A DNA stretch of 64,000 nt from Roseobacter sp. MED193 (GCF_000152965.1 NZ_CH902583.1:865343-929342), one strand, 5' to 3'. Counted from the stretch's first letter, positions 1 to 10,871 are shown. The notes: a model not told the origin generated them from the sequence alone. Translations and numbers: made by a program.

Positions 1-1224
1 GACAAAGGCGTCGATGTTCTGATTGCGACCCCAGGCCGTCTACTGGACCATTTCGAGCGCGGGAAACTCCTGCTGACAGGTGTTCAGATCATGGTCGTGG
101 ATGAGGCCGACCGGATGCTCGACATGGGTTTTATCCCGGATATCGAGCGGATCTTTTCGCTCACGCCCTTCACGCGCCAAACGCTATTCTTTTCTGCCAC
201 GATGGCGCCTGAGATCGAGCGTATCACCAATACCTTCCTGTCCGCACCGGAACGAATCGAAGTGGCGCGTCAGGCCAGCGCCTCCGAAACCATCGAGCAG
301 CATGTGGTTCTGTTCAAAGCCTCCCGCAAAGATCGTGAAGCCAGCGAGAAACGCACCGCCCTGCGCGCTTTGATCAACGCCGAAGGCGAGAAGCTGACAA
401 ATGGCATTATCTTCTGCAACCGAAAGTCGGATGTGGATATCGTCGCCAAGTCGTTGAAGAAATATGGCTTTGACGCGGCCCCTATCCATGGAGATCTGGA
501 CCAGAGCCAGCGGACCAAAACCCTGGATGGCTTCCGTGAAGGCAAACTGCGTATCCTGGTGGCCTCTGATGTGGCTGCCCGTGGATTGGATGTGCCCAGC
601 GTAAGCCATGTGTTCAACTTTGACGTGCCCGGCCACCCTGAGGACTACGTGCACCGGATTGGCCGCACAGGACGTGCAGGTCGTGAAGGCAAGGCAATCA
701 CCATCTGCTCTGGCCGGGACGAAAAAGCGCTTGCCGCCGTTGAAAGCCTTTTACAAAAGGAAATCAACCGGTTGGAGAACCCGGTTAAGAAAGCAGAGCC
801 CGCCAAGCGCAGCTCCGCCAAGAAACCGTCCGACCAGGATGCCAAACCCACGACTGGCTCAGAGACCGGATCAGGGCGCAAATCCACCCGTAGCAAGACC
901 TCAACAAAGGCTGTTGAAGCAGAAACAGTCGTCACAGGAACTGAAACGGCCGAGGTCAGCACGCCTGAGGAACAACAGGCCGAAAAGCCCAAATCTGCTG
1001 CGCGCAAGTCGGATAAATCCAAATCCGAAGGGCGCTCGCGCTCGGGCAAAGGATCGAGCAATAGGTCCGAAGATGAGGCTCCCCAATCGGCTTCTGGATC
1101 CAAGGGGAACCGCGGACGCGGTAGCAAACAGGGCGGGCGGCGCGATGATCGCGTCGTTGTCGGCATGGGGGACCATATGCCCAGCTTTATCGCCCTCTCC
1201 TTTGATGAGCGCCGCGCCGGTTAA
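1..1224 (+). CDS. DEAD-box ATP-dependent RNA helicase (5' truncated by window edge)
   Basis: Superfamily 2 RNA helicase that uses ATP to remodel RNA duplexes or RNPs in the cytoplasm. The frame is open from base 1, so the start and the Q/Walker A motifs lie outside the window. Visible motifs are ATPGR (motif Ib, about bases 25-39), DEAD (100-111), SAT (193-201) and [10 protein letters not shown] (652-681). A long Lys/Ser/Glu/Thr-rich, probably disordered tail follows the second RecA domain, as in RhlE-type helicases. A terminator-like hairpin follows the stop. The family is clear; the exact paralogue (RhlE, DeaD or other) cannot be fixed without the N-terminus. Confidence 0.93.
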   Translation, partial: DKGVDVLIATPGRLLDHFERGKLLLTGVQIMVVDEADRMLDMGFIPDIERIFSLTPFTRQTLFFSATMAPEIERITNTFLSAPERIEVARQASASETIEQHVVLFKASRKDREASEKRTALRALINAEGEKLTNGIIFCNRKSDVDIVAKSLKKYGFDAAPIHGDLDQSQRTKTLDGFREGKLRILVASDVAARGLDVPSVSHVFNFDVPGHPEDYVHRIGRTGRAGREGKAITICSGRDEKALAAVESLLQKEINRLENPVKKAEPAKRSSAKKPSDQDAKPTTGSETGSGRKSTRSKTSTKAVEAETVVTGTETAEVSTPEEQQAEKPKSAARKSDKSKSEGRSRSGKGSSNRSEDEAPQSASGSKGNRGRGSKQGGRRDDRVVVGMGDHMPSFIALSFDERRAG

Positions 1225-1247
1225 CGCGGCCCTACAGATACGGTGAA

Positions 1248-1281
1248 ACGAACGGTCGTCCCCCAGGGGCGGCCGTTTTTG
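1248..1281 (+). terminator. Rho-independent terminator after the helicase gene
   Basis: An AACGGTCG arm pairs, with one G-U pair, with CGGCCGTT across a C/G-rich loop and runs straight into TTTTT. It lies about 25 nt after the helicase stop. Confidence 0.6.
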
Positions 1282-1393
1282 TGAGCAAGGCTTGCACAGG
1301 TGGCATGGCGGCATTGACACTTTGAGCAATGTAATTGGCGGCAAACCTCTCTACATGAGCGTGATCCGACCCATGCCAAAGACCGAGAGTACC

Positions 1394-1567
1394 ATGACCC
1401 AACATCAGCCAGTTATCCTTACCGCCGCAGAAATCCAAGACATCGAGGCCCGCGCCCATGCAATGCGTGCTGCAGCCATGGCTGATGCCCTTCGCGCTCT
1501 GGGTCGCGGCACGGTCAATCTGGTGCTCAAGCTCTCCGCACGGTTTGCTCGTCCACGCACCGCATAA
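1394..1567 (+). CDS. small basic protein, RSP_7527-like (57 aa)
   Basis: A 57-residue protein of unknown function. It has an N-terminal acidic/Ala-rich helix (sequence like AEIQDIEARAHAMRAAAM) and a basic C-terminus rich in Arg. The layout resembles the tiny RSP_7527/DUF1127-neighbourhood proteins common in Rhodobacterales, but this is a pattern match only. The ATG at 1394 is chosen because the conserved-looking part starts there; in-frame ATGs at 1355 and 1292 would give longer products. It stands alone between two terminators, so it is probably monocistronic. Confidence 0.55.
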   Translation: MTQHQPVILTAAEIQDIEARAHAMRAAAMADALRALGRGTVNLVLKLSARFARPRTA

Positions 1568-1625
1568 ACACCAAGTCTAAGACCCATAGAAATGCCCCCC
1601 GTGACTATTTTTGTCACCACTCACG

Positions 1626-1660
1626 AAAAACGCCTCGGCAGATCCTGCCGAGGCGTTTTT
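1626..1660. terminator. bidirectional terminator between the small ORF and rnj
   Basis: A perfect 16-bp inverted repeat (1626-1641 with 1645-1660) has a 3-nt ATC loop, a GC-rich core CGCCTCGGCAG and A/T tracts on both sides. It can end the plus-strand small gene and the long minus-strand nuo-birA-coaX-rnj unit. Confidence 0.9.
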
Positions 1661-1680
1661 TTAGTCATATCGATAGGGTC

Positions 1681-3351
1681 TTAGCGCATGCGGCTGATCA
1701 CAACCGTAACCTCAGGCTTTTTACCAATCTCATTCTGACAGGATTGACGTGCTATCCGACGCAGTTCGCCCTCCAGTTTGTCATCATCCTTCAACGTTTT
1801 GGCACCAGCGCGCATCAGGAACTGGTTCAGATCCTCTTCCAGCACCTCAGTCAGCGCTGCGTTGGATGAGCCATTGTCGGTCAACCCCTTGATGTCACAC
1901 CAGGGCTCACCCAGAGGTTCGTCCTCCTCGTCCAGGATCAGCGTCACAACCAGATGGCCGTTCAACGCCATGCGGATACGGTCGCGGATAACGCCATCCA
2001 TGGCCCCAATCTGGATCGAGCCATCCAAATAGGTGCGACCGGTGTCGATATACTCCAACACAGAGGGTCGATTGCCAGAGAGGTTCAGCATCATGCCATT
2101 GACCGCAACAATGCTGGGAATGCCCTTGGCCTCGCCCAAACGGGCGTGCTGGCGCAGGTGGCGGTGTTCGCCGTGCATGGGCACCAGCATGGCCGGCTGC
2201 AGCAATGCGTGCAGCGCTTCCAGATCCGGGCCGTTGGCGTGGCCGGATACGTGGTAAAGCCCTGAACTGTCATCCACCACATCCACACCACGTTCCGAGA
2301 ACTGGTTGATGATGCGGATCACGCCGCGTTCATTACCGGGAATGGTTTTGGAGGAGAACAGAAATAGATCGCCCTCCTTCAGCTCCAGCCCGCGATATTT
2401 GCCGCGTGCCATCTGTGCGGAGGCCGCGCGGCGTTCGCCCTGGCTACCAGTGGTGATCAACATCAGATTGTTGCGCGGCATGTCCTTGGCTTCTTCGGGC
2501 GAATAGACCGTTGGGAAATCTGTCAGAACACCCGTTTCCTTTGCAGCCTCGACCATGCGCAGCATGGCACGGCCCAAGAGCACAACCGAGCGCCCAGCCC
2601 GGGTGCCGGCATCCGCCAGCGTCTTTACACGTGCAACGTTGGAGGCAAAGGTTGTGGCGGCCACCATTCCGCCGGCTTCGCTGATCAGGCGGCGAATTTC
2701 ATCCGGCAGCTCCGATTCGGAACGGCCTGGTGTTTTGGAAAACACATTGGTCGAATCGCAGATCAGCGCCTTGATACCTGGCTTGGCAATCTCGGCCCAC
2801 ATTTCTGGATCAAAAGCCTCGCCCACCAGCGGTGTGCGGTCGAGCTTAAAGTCACCCGTGTGCACCACACGGCCACCAGGGCTGTCGATCACCAGACCCG
2901 CGCTCTCAGGGATTGAATGGGCCATAGGGGCAAAGCCGACGCTAAAGGGACCGAGCTTGGTCACTTCAGGCCAGGCCCCAACGGTTTTCACCACCAGCGG
3001 ATCATGACCACGCTCTTCCATCTTGCGCCGCGCCAGATTGGCGGTGAAGGCCCGGGCATAGACCGGCACGTTCAGTTGGCTGTAGAGATGCGATACCGCC
3101 CCGATATGGTCCTCGTGACCATGGGTGATAAAGATCGCTTCCAGCTGGTCCACGCGCTCGCGCAGCCAGGAAATGTCGGGCATGATCAGATCAACACCGG
3201 GGGTGCTGTCCATATCCGGGAAGGCCACGCCCAGATCCACCAGGATCAGCCGTTCTTTGCCGGGTTTGCCATAGCCATAGACATAGGCATTCATGCCAAT
3301 TTCACCTGCCCCGCCGAGGGGCAGATAGATCAGTCGTTCATCAGTGCTCAT
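1681..3351 (-). CDS. rnj: ribonuclease J (RNase J family)
   Basis: Metallo-beta-lactamase/beta-CASP ribonuclease, 556 aa, acting in 5'-3' exo- and endonucleolytic RNA decay and maturation. Zn ligands are visible: T-H77-G-H79-E-D81-H82, H145, HTGD (164-167) and H393. The beta-CASP/RNA-binding signatures TGSQGE (301-306) and SGHANG (369-374) are present. The length matches the family. The start ATG overlaps the coaX stop by 4 nt (ATGA, 3348-3351), so translation is probably coupled. It is the last gene of the nuo unit, followed by the strong hairpin at 1626-1660. Confidence 0.95.
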   Translation of the reverse strand: MSTDERLIYLPLGGAGEIGMNAYVYGYGKPGKERLILVDLGVAFPDMDSTPGVDLIMPDISWLRERVDQLEAIFITHGHEDHIGAVSHLYSQLNVPVYARAFTANLARRKMEERGHDPLVVKTVGAWPEVTKLGPFSVGFAPMAHSIPESAGLVIDSPGGRVVHTGDFKLDRTPLVGEAFDPEMWAEIAKPGIKALICDSTNVFSKTPGRSESELPDEIRRLISEAGGMVAATTFASNVARVKTLADAGTRAGRSVVLLGRAMLRMVEAAKETGVLTDFPTVYSPEEAKDMPRNNLMLITTGSQGERRAASAQMARGKYRGLELKEGDLFLFSSKTIPGNERGVIRIINQFSERGVDVVDDSSGLYHVSGHANGPDLEALHALLQPAMLVPMHGEHRHLRQHARLGEAKGIPSIVAVNGMMLNLSGNRPSVLEYIDTGRTYLDGSIQIGAMDGVIRDRIRMALNGHLVVTLILDEEDEPLGEPWCDIKGLTDNGSSNAALTEVLEEDLNQFLMRAGAKTLKDDDKLEGELRRIARQSCQNEIGKKPEVTVVISRMR

Positions 3352-4130
3352 GCAGGAGTACCGTTATCCTTATTATATTTGTGAATGATCTGGAGACCAT
3401 GCATCGTGAGATCATCCTCATATGCGTCAAACAGATCAGCAGCTTGCTGGAAAAGAGGCGCCAGCCCGCCTGTTGAAATAATCTTCATCGGGACCGCCCG
3501 TTCGGCTTTGATCTGGGCGCAGATCTCGCGCACCAGGCCGACGTAGCCCCAAAACACCCCCGATTGCATGCAGGCCACCGTATTGGTGCCTATTACATGC
3601 TCAGGCTTAGAGATATCGACATGCGGCAGCGCTGCCGCCGCCTGGTGCAACGCTTCGAGGCTGAGGTTCACACCAGGGGCAATGACGCCCCCCACATAGG
3701 CGCCATCCTCAGCCACCACGTCAAAGGTGGTGGCTGTGCCAAAATCGACCATGATCAGGTTGCCGCCATAATGATCAAACCCGGCGACCGTATTGACCAG
3801 ACGGTCAGGGCCCACGGCGGTGCCCTCATCCACGCGCACATCGACGGGCAACAGGCAATCGGGTTTGCCCACGACAAAGGGGCGGGTGTTATAGTAGCGA
3901 TCCGCCAGCACCCGCAGGTTGAACACCACGCGAGGCACCGTGGAGGAGATGATCACATCGGTGATATCCGCCTCAATGCCCTGTGCCTGGATCAGGGTGT
4001 TGAGCCAGACAAAATACTGATCAGCCGTGCGGCGCCAATCTGTCGCTGTGCGCCAGGTGCCAATGAATTTTTCGCCGTCCCAGATTGAGAAGACGGTATT
4101 GGTATTGCCACAATCAACAGCCAGAAGCAT
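3348..4130 (-). CDS. coaX: type III pantothenate kinase
   Basis: Phosphorylates pantothenate, the first step of CoA synthesis; cytoplasmic. The 260-aa protein has the acetate-kinase/Hsp70-fold landmarks: DCGNTNT near the N-terminus (D6, N9), GPDR (107-110) for pantothenate, DFGTATT (129-135) and GGVIAPG (147-153). The length is normal. It lies 15 nt after birA and overlaps rnj by 4 nt. The order birA-coaX-rnj behind nuoN is, to my knowledge, common in Rhodobacterales. Confidence 0.96.
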   Translation of the reverse strand: MLLAVDCGNTNTVFSIWDGEKFIGTWRTATDWRRTADQYFVWLNTLIQAQGIEADITDVIISSTVPRVVFNLRVLADRYYNTRPFVVGKPDCLLPVDVRVDEGTAVGPDRLVNTVAGFDHYGGNLIMVDFGTATTFDVVAEDGAYVGGVIAPGVNLSLEALHQAAAALPHVDISKPEHVIGTNTVACMQSGVFWGYVGLVREICAQIKAERAVPMKIISTGGLAPLFQQAADLFDAYEDDLTMHGLQIIHKYNKDNGTPA

Positions 4131-4145
4131 GGGAAGCCCTTATGC

Positions 4146-4895
4146 TCAGAAAAAAATGTCAGCGGCAGGGATCGTCACCCGGCCTTTGGCGCTGTTTAAG
4201 ACAAGGTTGCCCTCCGCGTCTACCGTCTCAAAGGTGCCTGTGGTCTCTGAATTGGTTGTACGTGCGGTAATTACCTCTCCCAGCTTGGCCGCGCGGGCGA
4301 GCCAGGCGGTGCGGATCGGCTCAAACCCATAGGTGGTGAACTGCAGCTCATAGCGCGCATAGGCCGCTGCCAGCGCCGTCAGGAAGTCCTCAGGCGTGAC
4401 CTGAACCCCGGTTTCGGACAAGAGCGACACCGGCCAAACCGCGCCTGGCTCCAGCCATTCCTTCATCGGGGTTTCCACCAGATTGACACCAATGCCAATG
4501 GCCAAATGTGTCACCCCCTGCGCAGCCCCGGCGCTTTCCAACAGGATGCCAGCAAGCTTGCCACCATTCAACAGCACATCGTTGGGCCATTTCAACGCAA
4601 GCCCGCTGGTGCGCCCTGTGAGGGCCTCACAGGCGTCATAAAGCGCCAGAGCCGCAAGAAAGCTCCGCAAAGCGACCACCTGTGGCGGCTCAGTAGGGCG
4701 CATAACCAGGGTCGCGGCAAAGTTTCCTTTGGGTTCTTTCCAGTCCCGGCCCCGGCGACCGCGGCCTTTGGTCTGGCGTTTTGCCAGGATCCATTCAGGA
4801 CCAGACAGGTCGCTCGCGATGCGCGCGGCCTCGTCCAGCGTGCTGTCCACCGCATCCAAGATGCGTTTGCCATATCCTTCGGGCCAATCCGTCAT
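4146..4895 (-). CDS. birA: biotin--[acetyl-CoA-carboxylase] ligase
   Basis: Makes biotinyl-AMP and transfers biotin to the lysine of biotin carboxyl-carrier domains. The 249-aa protein has the catalytic loop GRGRRGR (44-50), KWPNDV (102-107), KLAGIL (113-118) and GIGVN (134-138). It lacks the N-terminal winged-helix domain of E. coli BirA, so it should be a ligase only and not a repressor. A plausible client in this window is the biotin lysine of MccA (25752-27701). A hairpin separates it from nuoN upstream. Confidence 0.95.
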   Translation of the reverse strand: MTDWPEGYGKRILDAVDSTLDEAARIASDLSGPEWILAKRQTKGRGRRGRDWKEPKGNFAATLVMRPTEPPQVVALRSFLAALALYDACEALTGRTSGLALKWPNDVLLNGGKLAGILLESAGAAQGVTHLAIGIGVNLVETPMKEWLEPGAVWPVSLLSETGVQVTPEDFLTALAAAYARYELQFTTYGFEPIRTAWLARAAKLGEVITARTTNSETTGTFETVDAEGNLVLNSAKGRVTIPAADIFF

Positions 4896-4916
4896 TGTTC
4901 CATTCCTTCAAAACCC

Positions 4917-4947
4917 AAAAGGCCCGGTCCAGTGGACCAGGCCTTTT
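4917..4947 (-). terminator. hairpin between nuoN and birA
   Basis: Read on the minus strand, AAAAGGCC-GGTCC arms pair around a 3-nt loop with one wobble and end in UUUU. It lies between the nuoN stop (4966) and the birA start (4895). It may end or attenuate nuo transcription, leaving lower expression of birA-coaX-rnj. Confidence 0.7.
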
Positions 4948-4965
4948 GTCAGAGTTTTAGATCAT

Positions 4966-6405
4966 TCAGTTGACCAAGGCCGCAGCCGCAGCAGCTGCCA
5001 CGCCATCGACACCAAACATGTTGATAATTCCCAGAACCATGACCGCAGCGGAGCCCATCAGGAAGGCCCAGAGAACAGGCGAGGATGTCCGGTCCAGATC
5101 TTCACCTTCGGCCCCGAAATACATGTAGTAAACGATCCGCAAATAGTAGAAGGCCCCGATAACCGAAGCGACCACACCGGCAATAGCCAGCCAGGCAAGG
5201 TCGGCCTCGTAGGCCGCGCGCAGCACGTATAGCTTGCCAAAAAAGCCCAGCATTGGTGGCACACCTGCCAGCGAGAACATCAGGATCAGCACAGCCAGCG
5301 CCTTGCCAGGCTCCCGGCGGGAATACTGATTCAGCGCGTCAATACTTGTGACGGGTTGACCGTCTTTTTGCAGCATCAAGATAAAGGCGAAGGTGCCGAT
5401 ATTCATCGACACATAGATGGCCATATAGACCAGCATGGCCTCAACACCCAGCACGGTGCCCGCCGCCAGGCCCATCAGCGCATAGCCCATATGGGCAATC
5501 GAGGAATAGGCCATCAGACGTTTGATATCGCGCTGGCCGATCGCAGCAACCGCACCGACAAACATCGACAGAACCGACAGTACCGCGACCACTTGGCTCC
5601 AGTCGCTCACCGCATGGCCAAAGGCGTCATGCATGACACGGGCAAAGAGCCCCATGGCCGCAACCTTGGGAGCGGAGGCAAAGAAGGCCGTCACCGGTGT
5701 TGGTGCGCCTTCATAGACGTCTGGTGTCCACATGTGGAAGGGCACGGCAGAGACCTTGAAGCCAAGGCCCGAAATCAGCAGCACCAGACCAAAGAGCAAG
5801 CCCACCGAGACTTCACCATGCTGCGCGACCTCAATGATGCCTGCGAACTTGGTTGTTCCGGCAAAACCGTAGACCAGCGAAGCACCGTACAGCAGAAGCC
5901 CCGAGGACAGCGCGCCCAGCACAAAATATTTGAGGCCGGCCTCGGTGGATTTGACGCTGTCGCGGCGCATGGAGGCGACCACATAGAGCGCCAGAGATTG
6001 CAGCTCCAGCCCCATGTAAAGCGACATCAGATCGCCAGCAGAGACCATCATCATCATGCCAACCGCGCTCAGCGCCACCAGAATGGGGTATTCAAAGCGC
6101 AACATACCGCGGCGGGACATATACTCCTGCCCCATGACCAGAACCGCTGCGGCCGAGATCAGGATCACAACCTTGGCAAAACGCGCAAAACCATCATCAA
6201 CAAACATGCCAGCAAAGGCAGAGTTTGCACCGCTCCCGCTGGTGCCAATCCAAACAGCCAGCGCCACCATCAGAGCCGAGGTGGACCAGATCAGCGTTGA
6301 GGCCAGCTTGTCCTTGCCTGTATAGACCGCGCCCAAAAGCGCCGCCATTGCGTAAAGTGCCAGGATAATCTCAGGCAGGATTACGGAAAGATCAGCTTGG
6401 ATCAT
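4966..6405 (-). CDS. nuoN: NADH-quinone oxidoreductase subunit N
   Basis: Antiporter-like membrane subunit of complex I that takes part in proton pumping. It has 479 aa, mostly hydrophobic helices, with the conserved LM(A)YSSIAHMGY region and [21 protein letters not shown] holding the key Lys/His residues (segments shown are shorter than the full motif). The length is normal for alphaproteobacterial NuoN. It begins 14 nt after nuoM and is the last nuo subunit gene of the operon. Confidence 0.97.
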   Translation of the reverse strand: MIQADLSVILPEIILALYAMAALLGAVYTGKDKLASTLIWSTSALMVALAVWIGTSGSGANSAFAGMFVDDGFARFAKVVILISAAAVLVMGQEYMSRRGMLRFEYPILVALSAVGMMMMVSAGDLMSLYMGLELQSLALYVVASMRRDSVKSTEAGLKYFVLGALSSGLLLYGASLVYGFAGTTKFAGIIEVAQHGEVSVGLLFGLVLLISGLGFKVSAVPFHMWTPDVYEGAPTPVTAFFASAPKVAAMGLFARVMHDAFGHAVSDWSQVVAVLSVLSMFVGAVAAIGQRDIKRLMAYSSIAHMGYALMGLAAGTVLGVEAMLVYMAIYVSMNIGTFAFILMLQKDGQPVTSIDALNQYSRREPGKALAVLILMFSLAGVPPMLGFFGKLYVLRAAYEADLAWLAIAGVVASVIGAFYYLRIVYYMYFGAEGEDLDRTSSPVLWAFLMGSAAVMVLGIINMFGVDGVAAAAAAALVN

Positions 6406-6419
6406 TTGCCCATGCTCCC

Positions 6420-7967
6420 TTAGTGCGACGCAGTCTGGACGGCAGCGGAGGTATCCGCAGCAGCCAGAGACTGGTTAAAGTTGGCGATCAGCGCTTCAGT
6501 CGAGGGACTGATGATATCGGTGACCAGCGAAGGATAGACGCCCAGAAGGATGGTCATCACCACCAGGGGCGCAAAGATGAACCGCTCGCGCGCATCCATG
6601 TCCTGAATGGTTTTGAGGCTACCCTTGATTAGGTCGCCAAAGACCACCCGGCGATAGAGCCAAAGCGCATAGCCCGCCGAGAAGATCACCCCAGAGGCCG
6701 CAACTGCTGCCACCCAGGTGTTCTTCTGGAAGGCACCCATCAGGGTCAGGAATTCACCGACGAAACCAGAGGTGCCCGGCAGGCCGACATTGCCCATGGT
6801 GAAGAACATGAAGACCAGAGCATAGGCAGGCATCCGAATGACCAGACCGCCATAAGCGTTGATGTCGCGGGTATGCATCCGATCATAAATCACGCCCACA
6901 CAAAGGAACAGCGCCGCAGAGATGAAGCCGTGGCTCAACATCTGGAAGATCGCACCGTCAACACCCTGCTGATTGGCAGCAAAGATCCCCATGGTGACAA
7001 AGCCCATATGCGCGACGGATGAATAGGCAATGAGCTTCTTCATGTCTTCCTGCACCATGGCCACCAGCGAGGTATAGACCACCGCGATTGCAGACATCCA
7101 CAGGATCAGATCGGTCATCACATCCGCGCCTACGGGGAACATCGGCAGCGAGAACCGCAAGAAACCGTAGCCGCCCATTTTCAAAAGGATCGCCGCCAGC
7201 ACTACAGAGCCAGCAGTTGGCGCCTGCACGTGCGCATCCGGCAGCCAGGTATGGACCGGCCACATCGGCATTTTCACCGCAAAGGAGGCAAAGAAGGCCA
7301 GGAACATCAGGGTCTGCATGCCGCCAACCACGTGAATGCCCAGCACGTCAAAACTTGCGGCTGAGAAACTATGGGTCAGGAGCTGAACGATGTCTGTAGT
7401 TTGTGCATCCACATACATGGCCACCATAGCCACCAGCATCAGAACCGAGCCAAGGAAGGTATAGAGGAAGAACTTGAAGGAAGCGTAAATACGATCTTTA
7501 CCGCCCCAGATCCCAATGATCAGGAACATCGGGATCAGCCCTGCCTCAAAGAACACATAGAATAGAACCAGATCCAGCGCCATAAAGACGCCCAGCATCA
7601 GGGTCTCGAGCAGCAGGAAGGCAATCATGTATTCCTTGACGCGGGTCGAGACATTCCAGCTGGCCAGAATGGTCAGTGGCATCACAAAGGTGGTGAGCAT
7701 CACAAAGAGCACCGAGATGCCATCCACGCCCATTTTGTACTGCAGACCAAAGATCCAGTCGCGCTCTTCCACGAACTGGAACCCGGTATTGTTGGGGTCA
7801 AACTGAAAGTAGATGCCAAGGCTAACAAGGAAGGTCAGCGAGGTGGCCATTAGGGCCAGCCATTTGGCATTGCGTTGTGCCGCTTCGTCCTCGCCACGCA
7901 TGAGCAGGGCCATGACAGCCGCCGCCCCAGCAGGGATGAAAGTGACAATAGATAGAAGGTTGTCCAT
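6420..7967 (-). CDS. nuoM: NADH-quinone oxidoreductase subunit M
   Basis: Antiporter-like proton-pumping membrane subunit of complex I, 515 aa, with about 14 hydrophobic segments. The conserved stretches [36 protein letters not shown] and [15 protein letters not shown] are present, with the Glu and Lys residues used for proton transfer. Its ATG overlaps the nuoL stop by one base (TGATG at 7967). Confidence 0.98.
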   Translation of the reverse strand: MDNLLSIVTFIPAGAAAVMALLMRGEDEAAQRNAKWLALMATSLTFLVSLGIYFQFDPNNTGFQFVEERDWIFGLQYKMGVDGISVLFVMLTTFVMPLTILASWNVSTRVKEYMIAFLLLETLMLGVFMALDLVLFYVFFEAGLIPMFLIIGIWGGKDRIYASFKFFLYTFLGSVLMLVAMVAMYVDAQTTDIVQLLTHSFSAASFDVLGIHVVGGMQTLMFLAFFASFAVKMPMWPVHTWLPDAHVQAPTAGSVVLAAILLKMGGYGFLRFSLPMFPVGADVMTDLILWMSAIAVVYTSLVAMVQEDMKKLIAYSSVAHMGFVTMGIFAANQQGVDGAIFQMLSHGFISAALFLCVGVIYDRMHTRDINAYGGLVIRMPAYALVFMFFTMGNVGLPGTSGFVGEFLTLMGAFQKNTWVAAVAASGVIFSAGYALWLYRRVVFGDLIKGSLKTIQDMDARERFIFAPLVVMTILLGVYPSLVTDIISPSTEALIANFNQSLAAADTSAAVQTASH

Positions 7968-10069
7968 CAGTGGGCTCCTCCGCCGATCGACATCCAGGTG
8001 ATCAGGGCTGCGATGCCCAGCACCATCCAGAAGGCATAGGTAAAGATGAAACCGGACTGCGCACGGCCGGCAAGTTTGGTGAAGAAGGGCACGATCCCCA
8101 TGGCGATGCCATTGAGGAAGCCGTCGATGACATTGCCGTCGCCACGCTTCCAGAAAAAGCGGCCAAGGGCCAGAGCCGGTTTGACAAAAATCGCGTCATA
8201 GAGCTCGTCAAAGTACCACTTGTTCTTGAGGAACAGGTAGAGCGGCTGGAAATTGCTGGCCAGACGGCCCGGCAGGCTGGGGTTCACGATGTAGAACCAG
8301 ACCGCGAGGATCAGACCAAAGGACATCGCAACAAAGGGTGCGACCTTGACCTCCCACGGCGCGGCATGGGCATCGTCCAGCACATGGTTGTCCGGCGCAA
8401 AGTACAGCGCCCCTTCGCCGGGCTGACCGGCAAAGACATAGTGGTGCGCGGCTTCCGCTGCCTGATCATCGCTGTCGCCATGACCGTCATCGCCGTGACC
8501 CTCCGCAGCTTCACCATGTGCATCAGCCGCTGCTTCCGCATAGGGGATACCGTAGAATTTGGCGACCTTATCCGTGTGGCCAAAGAACGAGTTGTACCAG
8601 ATCATACCCGAGAACACCGCCCCCAGAGCCAGAACACCCAGCGGGATCAGCATGGTCATCGGGCTTTCATGGGCATGGTCATGGGTGTGCTTGTCACCAC
8701 GTGGCTTGCCAAAGAAGGTCAGGAACATCAAACGCCAAGAGTAGAAGGAGGTCATGAAGGCCGCGATCACCAGCATCCAGAAGCCATACTGCGAGCCTCC
8801 GGCATAGGCGCTTTCAATGATGGCATCTTTGGACAGGAAGCCGGCAAAACCGATATGGGTTAGCGGGATGCCAACACCGGTAATGGCCAGCGTGCCGATC
8901 ATCATCGCCCAATAGGTATAGGGGATCTTCTTGCGCAGACCACCGTAGTTCATCATGTCCTGCTCGTGGTGCATGGCATGAATGACCGAACCGGCTCCGA
9001 GGAACAACATCGCCTTAAAGAAGGCATGTGTGAACAGGTGGAACATCGCTGCGGAATACATGCCAACACCGGCGGCCACAAACATATAGCCCAGCTGCGA
9101 ACAGGTGGAATAGGCGATGACGCGTTTGATGTCGGTCTGAACCAGACCAACTGTGGCGGCAAAAAACGCCGTGGTCGCGCCCAGTACCGTGATGAACATG
9201 GTGGCTTGTGGTGCGAATTCCATCAGCGGCGACATACGGCAGACCAGGAAAACACCGGCCGTCACCATGGTCGCGGCGTGGATCAGTGCCGACACAGGGG
9301 TTGGGCCTTCCATCGCGTCGGGCAACCAGGTGTGCAGGATCAGCTGCGCCGATTTACCCATGGCCCCGATGAACAAGAGCACCGCCAGCAGGTTGGCCGC
9401 GTCCCATTCCGCCCAGAGGAAAGAGATCGACTGACCGGCAACCTTGGTTGGAATATCCGCGAAGATTTCTGTGAAGTTGATGCTGTCGGTCATCAGGAAC
9501 AGACCAAAGATCCCCAGCGCAAAGCCAAAATCCCCAACCCGGTTGACGATAAAGGCTTTCATCGCCGCCGCATTTGCGGTGGGTTTGCGATAATAGAAAC
9601 CGATCAGCAGGTAGGAGGCAACGCCCACACCTTCCCAGCCAAAGAACATCTGAAGCAGGTTATCCGAAGTTACCAGCATCAGCATGGCGAAGGTAAAGAA
9701 GGACAGATAGGCAAAGAAGCGCGGCTTGTAGCTCTCGCCGTCTTTCCACTGCGGATCGTGATCCATGTAGCCAAAGCTATAAAGATGCACCAGGGCAGAG
9801 ACCGAGGTCACAACGATCAGCATCAGCGCGGTCAGACGGTCCAGACGAATACCCCAGGAGGTATCCAGACTGCCGCTCTGGACCCAGGTCAAGATCTCGA
9901 TCGAGCGGCTAACACCGTCAAAGCTGAGAAAGACAATCCAGGAGAGCAGCGCTGCCAGGAACAACAGGCCCGTCGCCGTCACCATGGCGGCTTTTTCGCC
10001 GATGTATTTGTGGCCAAAGCCGCAAATCAGCGCGCCCACAAGAGGGGCAAAGAGTAGGATGGTTTCCAT
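7967..10069 (-). CDS. nuoL: NADH-quinone oxidoreductase subunit L
   Basis: Distal antiporter-like subunit of complex I with the long lateral helix, 700 aa. [20 protein letters not shown] and [15 protein letters not shown] are the typical proton-channel motifs. Between roughly residues 440 and 560 the protein has two His/Asp-rich hydrophilic stretches (one containing [10 protein letters not shown], the other [11 protein letters not shown]) before the C-terminal helices. That makes it longer than the roughly 610-aa E. coli subunit. It starts 6 nt before the nuoK stop region. Confidence 0.97.
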   Translation of the reverse strand: METILLFAPLVGALICGFGHKYIGEKAAMVTATGLLFLAALLSWIVFLSFDGVSRSIEILTWVQSGSLDTSWGIRLDRLTALMLIVVTSVSALVHLYSFGYMDHDPQWKDGESYKPRFFAYLSFFTFAMLMLVTSDNLLQMFFGWEGVGVASYLLIGFYYRKPTANAAAMKAFIVNRVGDFGFALGIFGLFLMTDSINFTEIFADIPTKVAGQSISFLWAEWDAANLLAVLLFIGAMGKSAQLILHTWLPDAMEGPTPVSALIHAATMVTAGVFLVCRMSPLMEFAPQATMFITVLGATTAFFAATVGLVQTDIKRVIAYSTCSQLGYMFVAAGVGMYSAAMFHLFTHAFFKAMLFLGAGSVIHAMHHEQDMMNYGGLRKKIPYTYWAMMIGTLAITGVGIPLTHIGFAGFLSKDAIIESAYAGGSQYGFWMLVIAAFMTSFYSWRLMFLTFFGKPRGDKHTHDHAHESPMTMLIPLGVLALGAVFSGMIWYNSFFGHTDKVAKFYGIPYAEAAADAHGEAAEGHGDDGHGDSDDQAAEAAHHYVFAGQPGEGALYFAPDNHVLDDAHAAPWEVKVAPFVAMSFGLILAVWFYIVNPSLPGRLASNFQPLYLFLKNKWYFDELYDAIFVKPALALGRFFWKRGDGNVIDGFLNGIAMGIVPFFTKLAGRAQSGFIFTYAFWMVLGIAALITWMSIGGGAH

Positions 10070-10075
10070 GATGCT

Positions 10076-10381
10076 TTAGCCCTTCATCATATTGATGTCT
10101 TCCACGGCGATGGTGCCGCGGTTACGGAAGAAGCAGACCAGGATCGCCAGACCGATGGCAGCCTCGGCGGCGGCCACGGTCAGCACGAACAGGGTAAAGA
10201 CCTGCCCCACCAGATCCCCAAGGAAGCTGGAGAAGGCCACAAGGTTGATGTTCACGGCCAAGAGCATCAATTCGATGCTCATCAGCAGAATGATCACGTT
10301 CTTGCGGTTCAGGAAGAGCCCGAAAATGCCAATGACGAACAGGGTCGCCGCGACGGTGAGATAATGTTCAATGCCGATCAT
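10076..10381 (-). CDS. nuoK: NADH-quinone oxidoreductase subunit K
   Basis: Small three-helix membrane subunit of complex I (101 aa), starting [10 protein letters not shown]. Two conserved membrane glutamates are visible in [11 protein letters not shown] and [10 protein letters not shown]. The frame is open for 35 more codons upstream, but that extension lies in the neighbouring orphan gene and is not family-like. A TAGGGA ribosome-binding site sits just before the chosen ATG. Only 4 nt separate it from the stop of the exported orphan gene inserted between nuoJ and nuoK. Confidence 0.96.
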   Translation of the reverse strand: MIGIEHYLTVAATLFVIGIFGLFLNRKNVIILLMSIELMLLAVNINLVAFSSFLGDLVGQVFTLFVLTVAAAEAAIGLAILVCFFRNRGTIAVEDINMMKG

Positions 10382-10385
10382 GTCC

Positions 10386-10871
10386 CTAGACCTTATATGG
10401 TTCTTTGTTGCCGCGAAGCTCTGGGTAAAAAACCCGGCACCCGCAGGACTCTGTGTTTGAGATTCCGGAATGGCGGACCTTTGCACCAGAGTTCATTGCT
10501 TGGCTTTGCAATCGCGATACCCAAGTATTGGCATTTGCCAGTGAAGAAATATCATTCATCAGCGCTTCGACCTTGTCGGCAGCATTGAACACTTCTGTTG
10601 TGTCTTCTCTTTGCTCTGATGTCCGAACAACCACGTTTTGGCCAGTCGCGCAATTCTCAAGTGTCAGCTCAACAGCCCCCCAAGCATCGCTTGGGTTATG
10701 ATACCCCGAATGACCACCTCTGGAGAGAACATGGCCTTGGCTCCAATCTTCGGGCGCGTCTAAAGCATGATGAATGAAGTTCACAGAACAATCTTGTGCA
10801 GAAAGCTGCAACGAGCAGGCCATTACCACTGCAGGTACAATCAGCACGAGGTGAATAGCTTTCTGCTTCAA
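10386..10871 (-). CDS. exported protein of unknown function between nuoJ and nuoK
   Basis: A 161-aa protein with no family I recognise. It has an N-terminal signal: basic MKQK, a hydrophobic core, then either a signal peptidase I site (LSA-QD) or a poor lipobox (VMAC). The mature part has several cysteines (QDC, ENCATG, ESCGC), which suggests periplasmic disulfides. Its ATG overlaps the nuoJ stop by 4 nt (10868-10871), and its stop is 4 nt from nuoK. Bases 10501-10560 are 25/60 G+C, against 40/60 in nuoK at 10141-10200, hinting at foreign or relaxed origin. Confidence 0.75.
   Translation of the reverse strand: MKQKAIHLVLIVPAVVMACSLQLSAQDCSVNFIHHALDAPEDWSQGHVLSRGGHSGYHNPSDAWGAVELTLENCATGQNVVVRTSEQREDTTEVFNAADKVEALMNDISSLANANTWVSRLQSQAMNSGAKVRHSGISNTESCGCRVFYPELRGNKEPYKV

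Noticed and set aside
5356-6300. Long plus-strand frame (314 codons) opposite nuoN
   Set aside because: Antisense shadow of nuoN; composition is that of a reverse reading of a membrane protein.
8966-10057. Long plus-strand frame (363 codons) opposite nuoL
   Set aside because: It is the antisense shadow of a secure nuoL gene; the product is His/Gln/Arg-rich with no family.
10382-10486. 35-codon N-terminal extension of nuoK
   Set aside because: Not family-like; a ribosome site precedes the conserved start at 10381.
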